DNA of 64,000 nucleotides, from positions 66,763-130,762 of the forward strand of contig KQ965758.1 of NCBI GenBank assembly GCA_001574975.1. Direction: 5' to 3'. Positions 12,250 through 25,800 of this stretch are shown piece by piece. The translations under genes were made by a program, and so were the position numbers. The stretch comes from Gonapodya prolifera JEL478 (lineage: Eukaryota; Monoblepharomycota; Monoblepharidomycetes; Monoblepharidales; Gonapodyaceae). The notes under the pieces were generated by a model that ran no database searches, was not told the DNA's origin, and worked only from the letters and a program-made list of their open reading frames with translations. Each line of letters starts with the position of its first letter. The stretch's first letter is position 1.

Positions 12250-15200
12250 TTAGGTGTTACCTCGTAACTGCCTCCCAGTGACAGCCGTTACAACCTGCTC
12301 TAAGCGTTGAACTCTGTCCAGCAGTTTTGCATTCCGCTCTTTCAGTGCCATGATCAACATGTCCTTCTCCCTACACTCCATACATTCTTCGATATCACCC
12401 ATGCGCTGCACAGCACCGTTCGCATACAAGGATGATATTACTGCCTTGTCCATTCGTAGTATGGTGGACTTACGGCGTGCAGATACACGGGAATGGTGGT
12501 GGTGGTGATGGTGATGGTGATGACGATGTTGTTGCGATGGTGATTGTGGGGAATTAGGCTGGTTTGTTCCCTCGTCACTGGACGATTCAGTGACCGATGA
12601 TTCGGATCCCGACCGCCACGAAGAGTCACTTTCGGAAGTGGTTCCACTCGAGCTTCCACTTTTCACGTCATCGGTCTCCAGAATGTCGCGAATGTCACTT
12701 GCTGTCAGGTACGCTTGTTTTGAAAGTCCCAAATGCCCCAGAATTACCTCCCCCACTTCCGCTTTCAATTGTTTCGCAAACCGCGAAACTGGATTGTCCC
12801 CGTCGATGTGGAGCAGCTCTCCATCCCATGTTTTGGATTCCACCTCGCGCGCAATAAGAGGATATGCCGATGCAACCGCACCGAAATTTCGAGAGAGACT
12901 CGAGCTGCTGTATGGAGCTGCAACTGTGGGGTACCGACCTGCGGTGAATGGATCGAGAGTATTGAGAATGGGATGTGCCAAGATGTCCATGGCGGAAAGT
13001 CGCTGGGTAGGATCTGGTGCAACCATTCGCTTGAGAAGAGAGTACTGCACGCGAGGGAAGTATGTTAGGCGCAGAAGAACATGTTTCGGGAAATGCTCAC
13101 CTCTTTGGGCCATCTCCGTTTGAACCCATCGGGTACAATCCCCTTCCTCAAATCCATGAGCGTCATGACGCGCTCCATCGCAGACGACAATGGCCAATAC
13201 AGCTCGAAAAACAGTACCCCTAACGAGTAAATGTCCGTTTTTGCGTCGTATCGGCGGCGTGACAACTGTTCCGGTGACGCGTAGAGCAGGGTACCAACTC
13301 CCAATGTAAGGTTGACTGTTTGAGTGAGGTGGCCTGACAAAAAAATTGGCATCCGGAATCCATGTTGGAAGTTTTGGTGCATCACAGAACTCACCTTCTT
13401 CAGCGAGCTTCTTTATCAACGTCTCGTCAATCTTACCGCCATTCTTTTGAACCTCTTCAACAAGCATGTCTTTCTCTGCCTCGTCAATCTCCTTGTTCTG
13501 GAGCATCTCATCCCACAAATCCTTGACGAGTTCCGTTTCCGTTTCGGGGAGGTGTCGTTGCTTTTGGCTGATATCTTTAGCCAAGCCAAAATCCCCGAGA
13601 AGTACATGGTCGTCCTCTTGCAGGAAGACTGATGAAGTGTCAAAGACATGTTACTGTAACTGTTTGAGGTTGATGTTATACCACGCCACACGTACCATTG
13701 CCGGGCTTAATATCCCGATGAATAAATCCAGAAGAATGAACGTGTGCCAACTACGATGAAAGGATCCAGTTACGTCAAGTTGTGTGACCAACATTCAATT
13801 TCCACTTCCAATCTCAACTCACCCCCTGCACAATCTGTCTGAATATCCTCTCATTCCTCCTTTTCTCTACCACCACCCTGGGTCTCTGCGCGTTCCTTGC
13901 TTGGAGCCACTTGTGCAAATTAGTCGATGAGCACAGCTGCATCTGGATAAAAAGCACAGTTGATCCCTCTTTTCGGTCAGAAGGAACTGCGTCTTTGACG
14001 GCAGGCGGCACGTCGTCAACGGGAGGAGTGGGACGCGGGCGCTGGGAAGAGGCCGATGTTGCCGAGGGGCTGGAAGGTTGCTGGAAGGGAGGCGGTACAA
14101 ACACCGGGATAGGTGGGGCAACAAATTGCGGTTGAGGGAGTGGAGCCGAAGAGTAAGGCTGCTGGATTCCAAGTCCCGGAGGGGGGACGAACTGAGGTGG
14201 TGGGATGGGACTGGAGGGTGGTAATGCAGCTGGGGAGGATGGTGCAATAGTGCGGGTTGGTGGCAGCGGAACCGACATCAAAGGCGGATTGCCAGCAAGC
14301 GGCGAAGATGCAGTGGGTACTGCTGCAGTTAGCGAAGTGGTACGCTGCCGCACTTGTGGGCCTGCAGTTGCCGAAGGTGTCCTCCTCACTGGTGGACGCT
14401 GATCCCGAACATTCTCACTCGAAAGACGTGCAGGAACTGATGTGAGAACAGGAACGGGTGGGACAGCTGGTGGTGGTACCGGTCCACGGTCGTGCCCAGG
14501 AGATGTTTGGACTGCAGAAGTAAGGGGACCTCCACTGTGGGGAACCACAGGCGTCCCAGCCGTGGGAATGGGTCCAACCGGCGTCCTGGTCCCCGACATC
14601 GGCTTTGTAAGACCTTGCGCTCCCCGAGATGCCTTACTCGTCTCCAGTGATAGTCCACCTGTAAGAGGCCTCTTTGGTACCGGAGGAGGAGCCCGTTGTC
14701 CTCCTTTCGCAAGTGTTCCGTCATCTTTTTGTGAACCAGGCACCACTCCGCCCCGGCTCACAATTCCCACACCAGGAACTGCGCTGCTTCTGGCAGAAGA
14801 GTCCGACTCTAACGCCCCGTCCTCCACGTCGGCTTCCACTCCTCTCGCATCTGCATCCCCACGGCTGGGTTGCCTGATCCCTTCGGCGCTATCATCCGGT
14901 GCCCTCTCGAAAACTGCATCCGCAGTGAGAACAATCTTCATGCTTGGTGCCTCCGGCTTGCTTTTGGTGGGAATCGCCACTTCTTGCTGAGACGACAAAC
15001 CAATAGATCCAACAGTATGCCGAACCAGATCCAAATTATGCATTGCTGGGAGTACGTCCGACGCTGACGATCCCGAACTGCGCACGAATGCGGACTCTGA
15101 TCCCGCACTTTGACCTGTCATCGAGGAGGAACCTGTGCCGGCCGAGTCATGACGCGCATGAGGGCCGCCACCGCTCGTTGGTACCATGGGATTTGTGAGC

Positions 15201-18004
15201 CCCAAGCTCGTGCTTATCATGTCGCCGGAAGAACCAGAGGTCTCCCCCTGCAACTCGTTCCTGCTCCCACTACCACTCCCACTCCCGCTCTCATTTGCAA
15301 GTGTGGTGGACTTCGTAAGACCTCCACTTAAAAGCCTGCTCGATTCTTCGGTATCCTCGGTATCTGTTGTATCGGTATCTGAATTGCTGGAGCTTGTAGT
15401 GGCGCGTGCTCCCAATGCCCTGAGTCCTGCCCCAGCACCAGCCAATCCACTAGCATCATCCCCATTGCCTGCAACCCGCCGTCCCCGACCGCGTGCCCCT
15501 CGCCGTTCCTCTCCTACTGATCGTCCCTTTCCCTTGCCAGCTCGGGCAGTGACCGTTGTTCCCGTTCCTGTCGCTGTCCCGACAGTATCCCCGCCGTTTT
15601 CACCCCCAACTAGCCTGGCGGAACCCACACCATCTGGTCTCCCACCCCCACCAGCGGCATTTTGGGCAGCGCCACCAGGCTCTCGCCCTGGTCCCCCTTG
15701 GTCACCAATCCCTCCTTGCGGTGGTGCCTCTATCCCAGTGCCAGCTCCTTCCCCCTCGAACACAGCTTCCACCCATGAATTGAAATATCTCACCACGTTC
15801 GGGTGGTTTGATATACGAGCGAACGTTTTCACCTCCCTGATAATGCGCGCATCGTCGGGGCCTAACGGCTGCGCGCCAGCACCAGGCCGGGCAGGACCGT
15901 TGCCGAGTCCGGTCCCTGTTCCTGTTGTAGTCGCTGTTCGCGCTCCTCCACCCGCTGTGGCCGACGGAGTGCGCGTGGGACGTCCACGTCGGGCCGCCGG
16001 AGGGAACGCTGCGACATCGGAGGAAGATGTGGTGTTGGTCGTGTTTGTGGTGGCTGTGTCGGTGGGTTGGGACGACGTTTCGGAGCGTAGGTCTGACGGA
16101 GCGTCAGTCGGGGAGGTGGGGTGGGCGGAATGGTGGTGGTGGGTAGGTGGTTGGGGTGGAGCGTGGATGGACTGAAGTGGAAGGCCAGTGTTGAAAGAAG
16201 AGGGATGGAAAAGTGAGATGGAAGGTATTTCTGATGCGATTATCGCCACTCCGTCGAGTTCTGATGTCCATGGTAATAAAACCTCTTTTCCCGTGCTCCA
16301 AGAAAAACTCGATTACAAGTCTTCACATCGAGCCCCAGTGCAAGACATTGATCATCCCAATACTCACGCTCACGTAGTCCTGTGGGTGGCACTGCAACCT
16401 GACCTTCTTAACCGCGTACTCTTGTCCATCGAGCCTGTTTCGGGCGCGAAATACAGCACCAAAGCCACCCTTACCAAGGAAGGCGAGTTCTTAAGGAGTG
16501 AAAGGGGTCGATGTTGGGGAAAGGTCCAATAGGATGAGCTAATATATCCCCACGGCAGCCCCAGACTTAAAAATTCGAAACGCACCTTCAAACTCCTTCA
16601 AATATCTGGAGCTCGCACCCCACTCGAGCTCCTTTCCTCGCCCACTCGTGTCCCGGATGGTCGCGACAAAGATCCTGGACATGTCCGGTAGGCCGACACT
16701 GACTGCACCGGCCGAGTTGGCGCTTGGGGGGCCCCGGTGCGGTCGCTGGACGCCAGAGTTTGGCGTGTGGAATGGATGCCCCGTTGGGGGTGAGCTGGCA
16801 GCGCCAGATTGAGTAGGATGGGACCCAGGACCGAGGGCATCGCCAGATGAAGAAATGAAAGAGCCTGCAGTAGATGCAGTAGTGGAGGAGAGGGTGGGGA
16901 CATGTGGGTGAGGTGTCGCGGAGGGAGTTGGACTGAATGGAGCGTGTGAGCTTTCTTCTGCAATAGGCGGTGGAGGCGGGGTTTGTGCGGAGGCAGAGTG
17001 AAAGGGCGCGGAGGCAGATGCGGAGGTCGATGCTGAAGACGGGAAGCCGAGTCCGGCAAGGCCGAACGATGACTGGACGACGTCACGAGGAAACTCTCCC
17101 AGGGAGACGTCGCATGAGAAGACTGAGCCATCTCGTCGCTGACCCTTGAGAGTACGGGTAATACCAATGAGCTAGGTAGAGTGAAATAAGGTAAGTTTTT
17201 TCAAGGTTGGAGTGAAAGAACAGACGCATGGGGTGTTGAGTGGGATGTCGGAGGGACGCGGAAACCGCAATCACGGGATCAGAGCGCAAGAGAGTGTCAG
17301 TGAAGAGCGGGGCCATTAGCAGGCGTAAGTAACGGTTCCGTGAGAGCAACGACCGAAGGCACGTACCCGAGGCTTTCCCCCTTCCTTGGTGTACGACCGC
17401 ATGAACCTGTCATGGTTCCGCGCGAACATGGACGGCATTAAAATTCGGACCTAAATAGATGAATCGAAATGCCGTGCGTTGGGTGTTCAGTGAGGTGCCG
17501 CGTTGCGAAATGGCGAATTCCAAAACGTGACGGACCGAATGAATTGCTCATTCACCTTCGCCATCACTACCCTTATCGTACCATCTCATCGGATTGGCAG
17601 ATTGACACTGCCAGGTACATCCTGCTCTTCTCTCGCTCAACTTCAATGCATGGTAAAAAGGAACTCACATTGTGAATCCCTACAACCTCTTCCTTCCGCC
17701 ATCCGAACATCCGCGTCGCAGCTGCATTAAACTCGATGATCGTACCCTCCCCATTCGCTACAATCACGGCGTCAATGATGGTATCGATCAGTGATAGCAC
17801 GGGATGTGCTCCAGATCCCGACGACGTCCGTGACACGGGTCCCCCCTGAGACCCGACAACGCTGCCTTGACCTCCTGCCTGCATGTTGCTGAGAAAACTC
17901 GCTGGAAGCGTGGTGTGACCCACTCCTGGCCCGAAAACACCTCCGATCCCTCCACCACCATCCATGTCGCCGCTTTCCGTGTGCTCCTTCCAGCTCTCAG
18001 CCAT
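12250..18004 (-). CDS. PAS-domain eIF2-alpha kinase with giant low-complexity inserts
   Basis: Stress kinases of this family phosphorylate eIF2-alpha and dampen translation. The start at 18004 leads into a PAS domain: IDTIIDAVIVANGEGTII, EFNAAATRMFGWRKEEVVG, then LMPSMFARNHDRFMRSYTKE, DGSVFSCDVSLGEF and ATIRDTSGRGKELEW by about 16640. The kinase begins near 16490 with LGKGGFGAVFRARN and YAVKKVRL. After an insert of about 130 residues comes RIIREVKTFARI then NVVRYFNSWVE, the eIF2AK hallmark. A Pro/Ser/Gly insert of about 600 residues follows before LFIQMQLC. The catalytic loop is FIHRDIKPGN, followed by LLGDFGLAKDIS, GVGTLLYASPEQL and ELYWPLSSAMERV, the last a family diagnostic. The C-terminus has a poly-His tract and a predicted coiled coil (LLDRVQRLEQVV), ending at 12250. 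No GCN2 HisRS or RWD domain is visible, so it is nearest to the HRI type. Confidence 0.85.
12493..12530 (-). repeat. Poly-histidine codon repeat in the kinase C-terminus
   Basis: A run of GGTGGT/GATGGT triplets on the plus strand reads on the minus strand as about ten consecutive histidines between QQHR and SRVSARRKS. It is a simple codon microsatellite inside the coding frame, likely polymorphic in length. Confidence 0.8.
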
Positions 18005-19594
18005 CCCTCGTCTAGAAGGTCAGGTCGCCTCGTCGCGGGGCGGCGTGGATGAACCGGTCAATTGCTTTTTGCGAAGTGGTTACCACCCACTTATTCATTG
18101 CACCACAGTTTCCCTCCGCCCTGGCAACAACGTAAAATTCCTCTGCAGGAGATGCCATAGATCTACAACAGGATATACGTCATTGTATAATGTTCTTGAT
18201 TTTCTCTGTGTCAGCTACATTCCATCCTGGCTCCCACTCCGCTCCAGCTCCTTTTTTGTTTCGATGTGCTCTTTGCTCACTTCCCCTTTTCAAGGGCGTG
18301 CGTGCGAGTGGAGGAGCAATGACAGGCGTTGCTGCGGTTGAGGAGCGTGAAATGGTTGAGCCGATCATCGACCACCCTGGCGTCTGCTTGAGGAAGCAGC
18401 GCACGAGATGTCGGTGCAGTCACCCTCCTGCCATTCGTGGCGAGAGAGAGCAAGGCTAGTCGCGTTCTTGGAGGCTCGATGGACTTTGGAAGTCGGCGAC
18501 TTCAAAGTTCGAAAGTTGATTCCCCCACTGCGCACCTCTCCATGATGCGGTCATCACTGCATCACCCGGTGTGACCGCTGACTGCACTTTGCGCTGGAGG
18601 TTAGTGGAAGAGGATTAAAAAATGTGCTTGTCGGGATGGGGATTGGTTCCATTGTTCCACCAGTCAAATTGCATATCGAGGATCGATGCTCGTTCTTGCA
18701 TGTGCTTGGAGGGGACACACACTAAAGCGTCATCCATTAAGCGGGTGACTCAGCTCCCACGACTGGCACAAGCCGTGGGACAAGGGGCGAACCACCATCA
18801 CTTTGGCGCCGCCCAACTCGTCTCTATCTCGCTCAATTGATTCAACCTCCACGTCCAGCTCCCCCCTCCTCTTCTCTACAGGACGACACACATCGCTGCC
18901 TTCACTCAAGCCAATTCAAATTGTAGCATTCTCGTCTCGCACTCTTGCCCTCTTCCCCTCTCTCTCCTTCGGACTCCCATCCCAATTCACGTTACTTCCA
19001 CTTCTCTTTTGGGATATGCCTCTGCTTTCAAGCGCAAGGCGATGTCTCCCCCTTTCCCCCTCCCCCCCCATTACATTTTGAGGTTTGCCCGGCATCCAAA
19101 GTCAACTTTCCTTTATCCCTCCTCTCGACCGCTGCGCTTCCTACTCAATCTTTTCCGGGATCCCTTTCCCCGCAGTGTCCGCAACGGAACCAAAACACAT
19201 GCGCTCGACGTGCCACGCACACCTGTCCAGAGCCCCTGCAAGAGGAGCAATTCTGAGATTTCTGTGTGTTAACAGCGTTGACCGATGAAGAAGTGGGATT
19301 TATTGCAGATTTTACTTCCAACGCAGTCATTATTTTAAGAAAAGGCAAATAGATTTAGTTCGTCACAAGCGTATCCAGCGATCTCGTACATCTCATGAAT
19401 AGAAATTCGAAGATTTTTAGTTCCGTTCTCTCGTTTTCGGTACTTTGCAAACCGAGCCGGTCGGTGTTTCCCAAATTGTGTCCGGTGCCCTCCGATGTGT
19501 CTCCCCCGCGGTCTCCCATCGGGTTTAACCTGATTTATAAACTTTGGCGCCAAGACCAGGACCCTCCGTGACAAACTTCGACTCCAGATACAAT
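18005..19594. promoter_or_regulatory. Long divergent intergenic region (kinase / MFS)
   Basis: About 1.6 kb separates the kinase start from the MFS start. Short open frames here are low-complexity and lack splice-consistent domains. The stretch near 18800-19080 is CT-rich on the plus strand, as fungal promoters often are. A TTTATAAA sequence at 19534-19541 lies 54 bp before the MFS start codon and may be its TATA box. Nothing else is recognised. Confidence 0.35.
19534..19541 (+). promoter_or_regulatory. Possible TATA box of the MFS transporter
   Basis: The octamer TTTATAAA sits 54 bp upstream of the ATG at 19595 in otherwise mixed sequence. Position and sequence suit a TATA element, but one short match is weak evidence. 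Confidence 0.3.
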
Positions 19595-21856
19595 ATGGAA
19601 AAGGACACGGAGAAAACCGAGAACGAGTCAAGCCCAGTAACGTGGTCCAAAGATGAGGTGTGGACAAAAGTTTGGTCCCGCCACCGTTGTCGCCTTCATT
19701 CCAACCGCGATCATAATGTTAAACACAGGAAACTGCTGCAATGCGGAAAATCGATTACCGTATCGTCCCGTGGCTCATGCTATGCTATACAGCCCTCAAC
19801 GTGAGCTGTTGCCTCTCAGAAGAATGCCCAATTTTTGAGATTAACGGTAATCTTGTCAGATTGATCGCGGTAACATCTCAAACGCAGCAATCATGAATGC
19901 TGAGACGCCGACCCACACCTTATCCTCTCAACTCGGGCTGGTTAACAACCAATTCAACTGGGCCCTGTCGGCATTTTTCTTTGGTTACGTCGCTTTTGAA
20001 ATTCCCAGCGTAAGTCCAGTCTTTGCGTTATTCAGCATGTACGGGCTAAGTTTTATTCTCGAAAAGAATCTCATGATTACGAGGTTCAACCCTTCGAGGT
20101 GGATTGCCCGAATCGTGAGTTACTCCGTCGTTCTTGGTGCCCCACTTGAAATGATAACACCCAAACCACAGATGACCACCTGGGGAATTTGCGCTGTGAG
20201 ATACGAACGAATGTAAACTCTATTGCATGTACTGACCGGCTGTATCTCAGGCATTGATGGGAGCAACCACCAACTTCGCTGGCTTGGTCGCTGTGCGCGT
20301 TGCTATTGGCTCAATGGAAGCTGGTTACTCTCCTGGAACGGCCTTTTACCTCACCTTTTGGTACAAGAAATACGAAGTCTCTTCTCGTTGGGCATACATG
20401 TGAGAAATGCCGTGTCAGTGACAGTCTCCTCTTGAAGTGATCCTACTGTATTTCATAGGTATGGCGGGGCCGGTGTGATCTCGTCATTTGGGGGGTTGAT
20501 TGCGTATGCTGTGGCAAATATGGACGGTGTTGGTGGGCTTGCAGGTTGGCGCTGGTATGTTACGATGCAATTTTTACCATCAAATGTGCTCAACCGGATC
20601 GGTGCAAAGGTTATTCATTCTTGAGGGCTTGGCTTCTGCGCTGGTCGGCGTAGGCACGTGGTTCATTCTCCCGGTTGGTTGTTTTGCTATGCAGTGTTCT
20701 CCCAGCTGTTTTAACAATACCCTTCCACTTGCTAGGACTATCCTCAAACAGCCAAATTTCTCACCGAGAGAGAGAAAGAGATCATCATCGGTCGCCTGCC
20801 CCCAACAGGGCCATCGATGCTTGCAAAGAAGATGGAGATGTCCGAAGTTTTGGACGCCTTCCGCGATTGGAGAATGTACGGTGAGTTGCACGTGCCGTAC
20901 CAATCGTGGTTGTCAACTCTCGCTGACTTGAGAGTTTCAGCTTTCGGAATTGGTTGCACCATGCAGTTTACCACGGCATACGCTATTGCGTATTTTCTGC
21001 CCACTGTAAGTTGCGCTACGGTCTTGCAATATATCCCTAGCATGTACTAAACTTCTCATTAAGGTTATCAAACTGATGGGTTTTTCGTCGACTACCGCTC
21101 AACTTCTTACGGTCGCGCCGTCTTTGGTTGGAAGTTTCTGGATATTTTTCATGTTCGTTCCACTCTGGTAATGCGAAAGTAGCGATTATAATTTGATCCA
21201 ACCCACTCTCCTAGCAACTGGTCCAGCGACAGATTCCAAGAGAAGGGGTACCACGGCGCCGCGTGTCTCATTCCGCCAATCATCGGATACTTTTTGCTGG
21301 CTAATATTCAGACCCAGCTTTCTCCGTATCAGAGGTACGGCCTGCTGTTTTTGACATCTGTTTGCAACGGAGGTGAGGTGGATGCATCATTAGTTGCACT
21401 TTGCATTCCGTAACTAGTGCATTTTCTTTCAACCACCCTCCACGGGTAACACCAATACAGTGGTTCCCATACTCATCGGCTTCAGTACCATAACCACAAA
21501 AGGCGCGAGTCGTACAGCTCTGCGAAGTGCCTTCACAATCGCATGCGGGAACATTGGTGGCGCTGTGGGATCCCAAGTCTACCAGCCCGACGATGCGCCA
21601 CTATATGTTCGCGGGCATTACATCAATGGAAGTCTACTCATCGCCGTTCTTGTTCTGCTTCTTTTCCTGAAGTTCTCGATTGAGCGCGAAGGGGAATTTG
21701 TCGGTGCAAAGGCCAATATCACAGGTTCGTTCACTCGTTTCTGGTTGCTGATAGCTTATCGGCTTACAACTCTTCCCAGTTATTGAGCGAGGAGGTATCG
21801 TTTTAGATAACGAGAAACTTATTGAGGCGGATCGTGTCATCCATTCCTCTAGTTAA
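19595..21856 (+). CDS. MFS anion transporter, allantoate permease / Dal5-TNA1 family (copy 1)
   Basis: A 12-helix plasma-membrane carrier of the anion:cation symporter group, which imports carboxylates such as allantoate or nicotinate. The exact substrate cannot be read from sequence. The N-terminal tail (MEKDTEKTENESSP) is followed by MRKIDYRIVPWLMLCYTALN, IDRGNISNAA, FNWALSAFFFGYVAFEIPSN, GSMEAGYSPGTAFYLTFWYK, GGLAGWRW, FILPDYPQTAKFLTEREKE and GFSTITTKGASRTALRSAF. All are standard family motifs in order. At least nine short introns interrupt it. It ends at 21854-21856 with HSSS and TAA. A close paralogue lies at 61632-64000, and both share intron positions around the DYPQTA block. Confidence 0.9.
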
Positions 21857-22886
21857 CTCCTGAGTCTTGAGTTCTTGACTGCTTGATGTATGAATATAAT
21901 TTGGAAAGTTTGGAATAATTGTCTTTGAAAAGAGTGCCTTTACTTTGATAATCTACTTTCTTTCCTTGCTTTCGCATTTCTTCCTCCAAACCATGCCGCA
22001 ACATTCAAGCCCGGGCATACGTGCGTCGCACGAACCCAGATGCTTATAGTCTACGTCCTCCGAATTCTATCGGCAGCTACACCAGCAGTGCGCGCAGTCC
22101 CACATACTATTCAATCCGGTTCCCACCATTCCTCGAGCATGCCGACAACCCGTGAATGCCGTGGTTTTCGCCGAAGTTACAAGTTGCAATATTTGACGAA
22201 GATATGTCGGTAAGATCCCAAATCCGGCGGGATTGACGACAGCCAAGTGTTTAACAATGACGTCACTTGCGAAACTTCAGCAGGGAAGCTGCATGGAAAT
22301 AAAGACAGTTTTGCACGACGTTATCGCTTGAATACCATGTGGCATACTGCACTATGTCTCTCCTGCCGTCGTCATCATTGCCCTCTTATTTCTTCATATC
22401 CAGTTTCACCAGAAGCATGGACTACACATTTCCCTCTGTTTCTCTTAGAAAATTTTGTCACCTCAACCTCTAACTCTTTAATACCGGTTTATTTCTGCTT
22501 GGTAAGCGGTGCCATTCGCCGTGTAGCCTCTAGGATGATGTGGGCCAGTTTCTCCGTGGAAACATCACTTTGCGATTTGACGCGTTGGCAGGGAGAATGT
22601 TCGCTGGAGCGGCATGGGGGCTGGCAGTGTAAGTATTTCGACCAACGGGAACGCCAGAGAAAGTCATTTTGCAGCATGTGTAGAGAGAGAAATTATTGAC
22701 CAGGAAGCACAGCATGTTGGTCAGTAGTTCCCACGATTCCCATCAGCAGAAGTTGATGTGTTGCCTTTCTTTTCCTTTCGTTGTTATTATTACAGTGAAA
22801 ATGGCTCCCCTACAGTGAAAATGGTGAAAATGGCTCCCCAAAGAACTCAGCGAAAATCTTCCATCCATCTGAAATTCATTCGGAAA
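21857..22886. other. Intergenic, no supported gene
   Basis: The kilobase between the MFS carrier and the coiled-coil gene has only isolated short frames. Near 22790-22850 a short direct duplication is visible: the phrase GTGAAAATGGCTCCCC occurs twice within about 45 bp, so the second copy creates an additional upstream ATG in frame with the next gene. Confidence 0.3.
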
Positions 22887-25800
22887 ATGGAGGCCCCGCC
22901 ATCCCAACTCCCGGTCTCTGAATCATCTTCCGCCCTGAGCCTTTCTGCGTGGTCTCATTCCAGCGGCTCTCCTGATACCCACCAGAAAGTGACGCAGCTT
23001 GGTGACACGCACGGCGAGCTGGCAAGGGCTGTTTCGGGTAGCAGTCTAACGGATCATAATCCTTTGCATTCCAAAGGTGCCTATCGATTCTCTGCAGAGA
23101 CTGTTACTTTTGGTGGAACGCACTGACTCACAGTGTTTCGTTTTGAACACATCAGGAGTTTCACTGGAACGAGAAGGGAGCTCATCGAGCATAAAAATGG
23201 AAAAACCTTCAATGTTGGATTGCGCCTTCGGGGCATCATCACCAGGTGTCCGTGGAAGTGGGAGAGTGAGTGCGCACTTCCCCACAACGTTCGTAGCTAT
23301 ACTAACGCGATTGAAATCTATTTTCCTACCATTTACCACACATGTCCAGCCGGGAAGTCCTGCGTACGCTCAGGCCACAGACACCGACAGGGAGCACCCA
23401 CCCTCGAACAATCACCCCCTGGGCGTCCTTCCAGCACATGATCGTTCCTTCGACTCGCAACCATCTGATTTGTCTGGCTCTCGATACCCATCATCGTCGG
23501 ATTTGGACAAAGAGATTGAAACCCAAATTTCTGGAGCAGCCGCTTTCACAGCTGAAAGCAATACCTTGATGGATGATGCAGAGCAGAAATTAAGCCATTT
23601 AGCGGCCATTTTTGGCGTTCGTGAGGAGCATGAAGACGAGCTTGCCTGCTTTACCACTGCGGAAACAAACACACTTGCTCGTCTGCCCGAGTCCTCGCAA
23701 ATCACACTTCGGAGTGGAAGTGAAGAGTTTTCGGATGACGAGGATTCACACAAGTCCTTCGTAATCGCAATGGAAGGCGCCGAAGAAGTTGCCGAGACTC
23801 GTTTGGAACCTATCCACGTGCAAAAACTCGTTTCGCAGGTTCGCGTAGCTTCAAAGCGTGCTAAAGAAATGGAAACTTTGGTTGAGCGGGAGAGCAATAA
23901 AACTGTCGCTCTGCAAGAGGAGATTGAGCTTCTGGGAGGTCAGATAGAGTTTCTTCGGACAGAGAGCTTAGAGCAGCAGACTGCAAAGGAAATTTCAGCG
24001 CTGATGGCCACACTGCAAGCGAAAGCAAATGAAGAGGTTAGAGTAATTTTGAACTTGCCCCTTCACACTGCTCGCATGTTCACCTTCGTGAAAACATTAA
24101 CACAGAATCTCGTGAATTCCGACGCCGAGAACATTTGGGAAGTTATTGACACAATGAGCCAAAGAATGCCGCAAATGGAGCAGGATGTGCAGGAGCTTGC
24201 GGAATCGTGCACAGATCTCCATTTGCAAAACATACAGCTCTCAGAGCTGCTCAGAGAATATCAAAATACGATGATGTTTCTCAAAATGTCCAGTGAGGCT
24301 TTTGCAGATATAAGGCCGCATGCCACTCCAAGCGAGAAGAAGCAGGAGGAGAGCCCAACACACAATGTTTTGGATTGCAGATCAGAAATGTTCCAGGCAT
24401 TGTTCGATATCAAGAAGCTCTGTTCACAAGTGGTGGACTCTTTGTCAGCATCAGAGTCTCAAGTCACTGCGTTACAAGTAACAACAAAACAGCTGTTTTT
24501 GGACATTGAATGTCTGAGAGCTGAAAACGGGCTTCTTGACGTGACCAACGGAAATTTGATGTACAAAAATGAGACTAGTGAACAAAGAGTGAAAGAGCTG
24601 GAAGAAGAGGTTGAGAAGAGAATGGAAGTAACTCGGGAGGCGGAGGCTATCTCCAAGGCGGAAATCATGTGCCTCCATGACGCGGCAGCTCTTGCTCGTG
24701 CTGAAACAGCCTGTCTCCGGGAGATAGAATCCTTATCTCAAGCCGAGAATGCGCGTCTTTGTGAGGATCGGGACCTTCTTCTTAACGATATTGAATCATA
24801 CAAAATTGCTGTGGGCGAATTGTCGGCTTCAAAAGCTGTAGCAAGTGGGCTCCTTGCCGTAGCGGTGCATGAAAGGGATGAAGCGCAGAAAGCATTTGCA
24901 GAAGCCGCCGCACAGCTCAATCTCCTCAAGACAGAAAATGACACTCGTACAATGGACTTAGAGGAGACAGTTGGACGTCTCAAAGCGGAAAGGGATATGC
25001 TGGCCCGTGACAAGATGCTTGGAGACGCCGAAATCGAGCAACTCAACGCCAGCATTCAGATGTTGCAGAATTTAAACAACGAATTGTACAGCAATGCAGC
25101 CAATTATCTTGCAGAAGCCTCAGCCGCACGGTCTGAGCAGAGTGTGTTAGTCCAGGAGGTGGAAGCGCTCAAGGGCACTATCAATGGGCTAAGGGAGGAA
25201 TTGACTGAATCGCGATTGGAAACAACGGCTCTACGCAATGAGAGGACTGAAACAGTAAGAGATGTTGAGCGGACTCGCCGCATGGTCGAAGAATTCCTCC
25301 AAAAGAGGGCAAAGCGCATCTCATCAAATGCTGAGTCAAAAATTGCTATCAAAGAGCATGAAGAGCTTCTGAATCTAACCGAAATTGATGATAGTGAGCA
25401 CCAAGCTGTGGAAGAGCAAGAAAATTTTGCGTTATCTGATGCTTCACTCGCAGCGCCTGGGGGCTATCTTCACGGCAACTTGCTTTCCTTTGAGAGTATT
25501 GTTTCGTCGATCTTCCCATTTGGTCGTCGCGGTGGAAATATATCAGCACGCCAAGAGATTATCCCACCACCTGCTGGGAGCTCCTTCCAGGTTCCTGGTG
25601 GCGACGGAAAGTCTGATATTCCACACGATGACTCATCAGAATGGCAAGACATGATCACATCTTTTGAGCAGCATATCAAGTCACTTGTGGCGGAAAAGGA
25701 GCGAGCAGAGGGTCGTAATGCGGAGCTTGAGCAACATGTCACCTGCATGGAAGGTGAACACGCTCGGTGGGGAGGCCTGTTTGCAGAGGTTGTGGAGCAA

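Noticed and set aside
12480-12540. Triplet array considered as a CRISPR-like or minisatellite element
   Set aside because: It is a codon-level poly-His tract inside the kinase reading frame, not spaced direct repeats.
15186-16175. Long plus-strand open frame opposite the kinase
   Set aside because: It lies wholly antisense to the low-complexity insert of the eIF2-alpha kinase. Its Pro/Ala/Val-rich composition is the mirror of the real gene's GC-rich codons.
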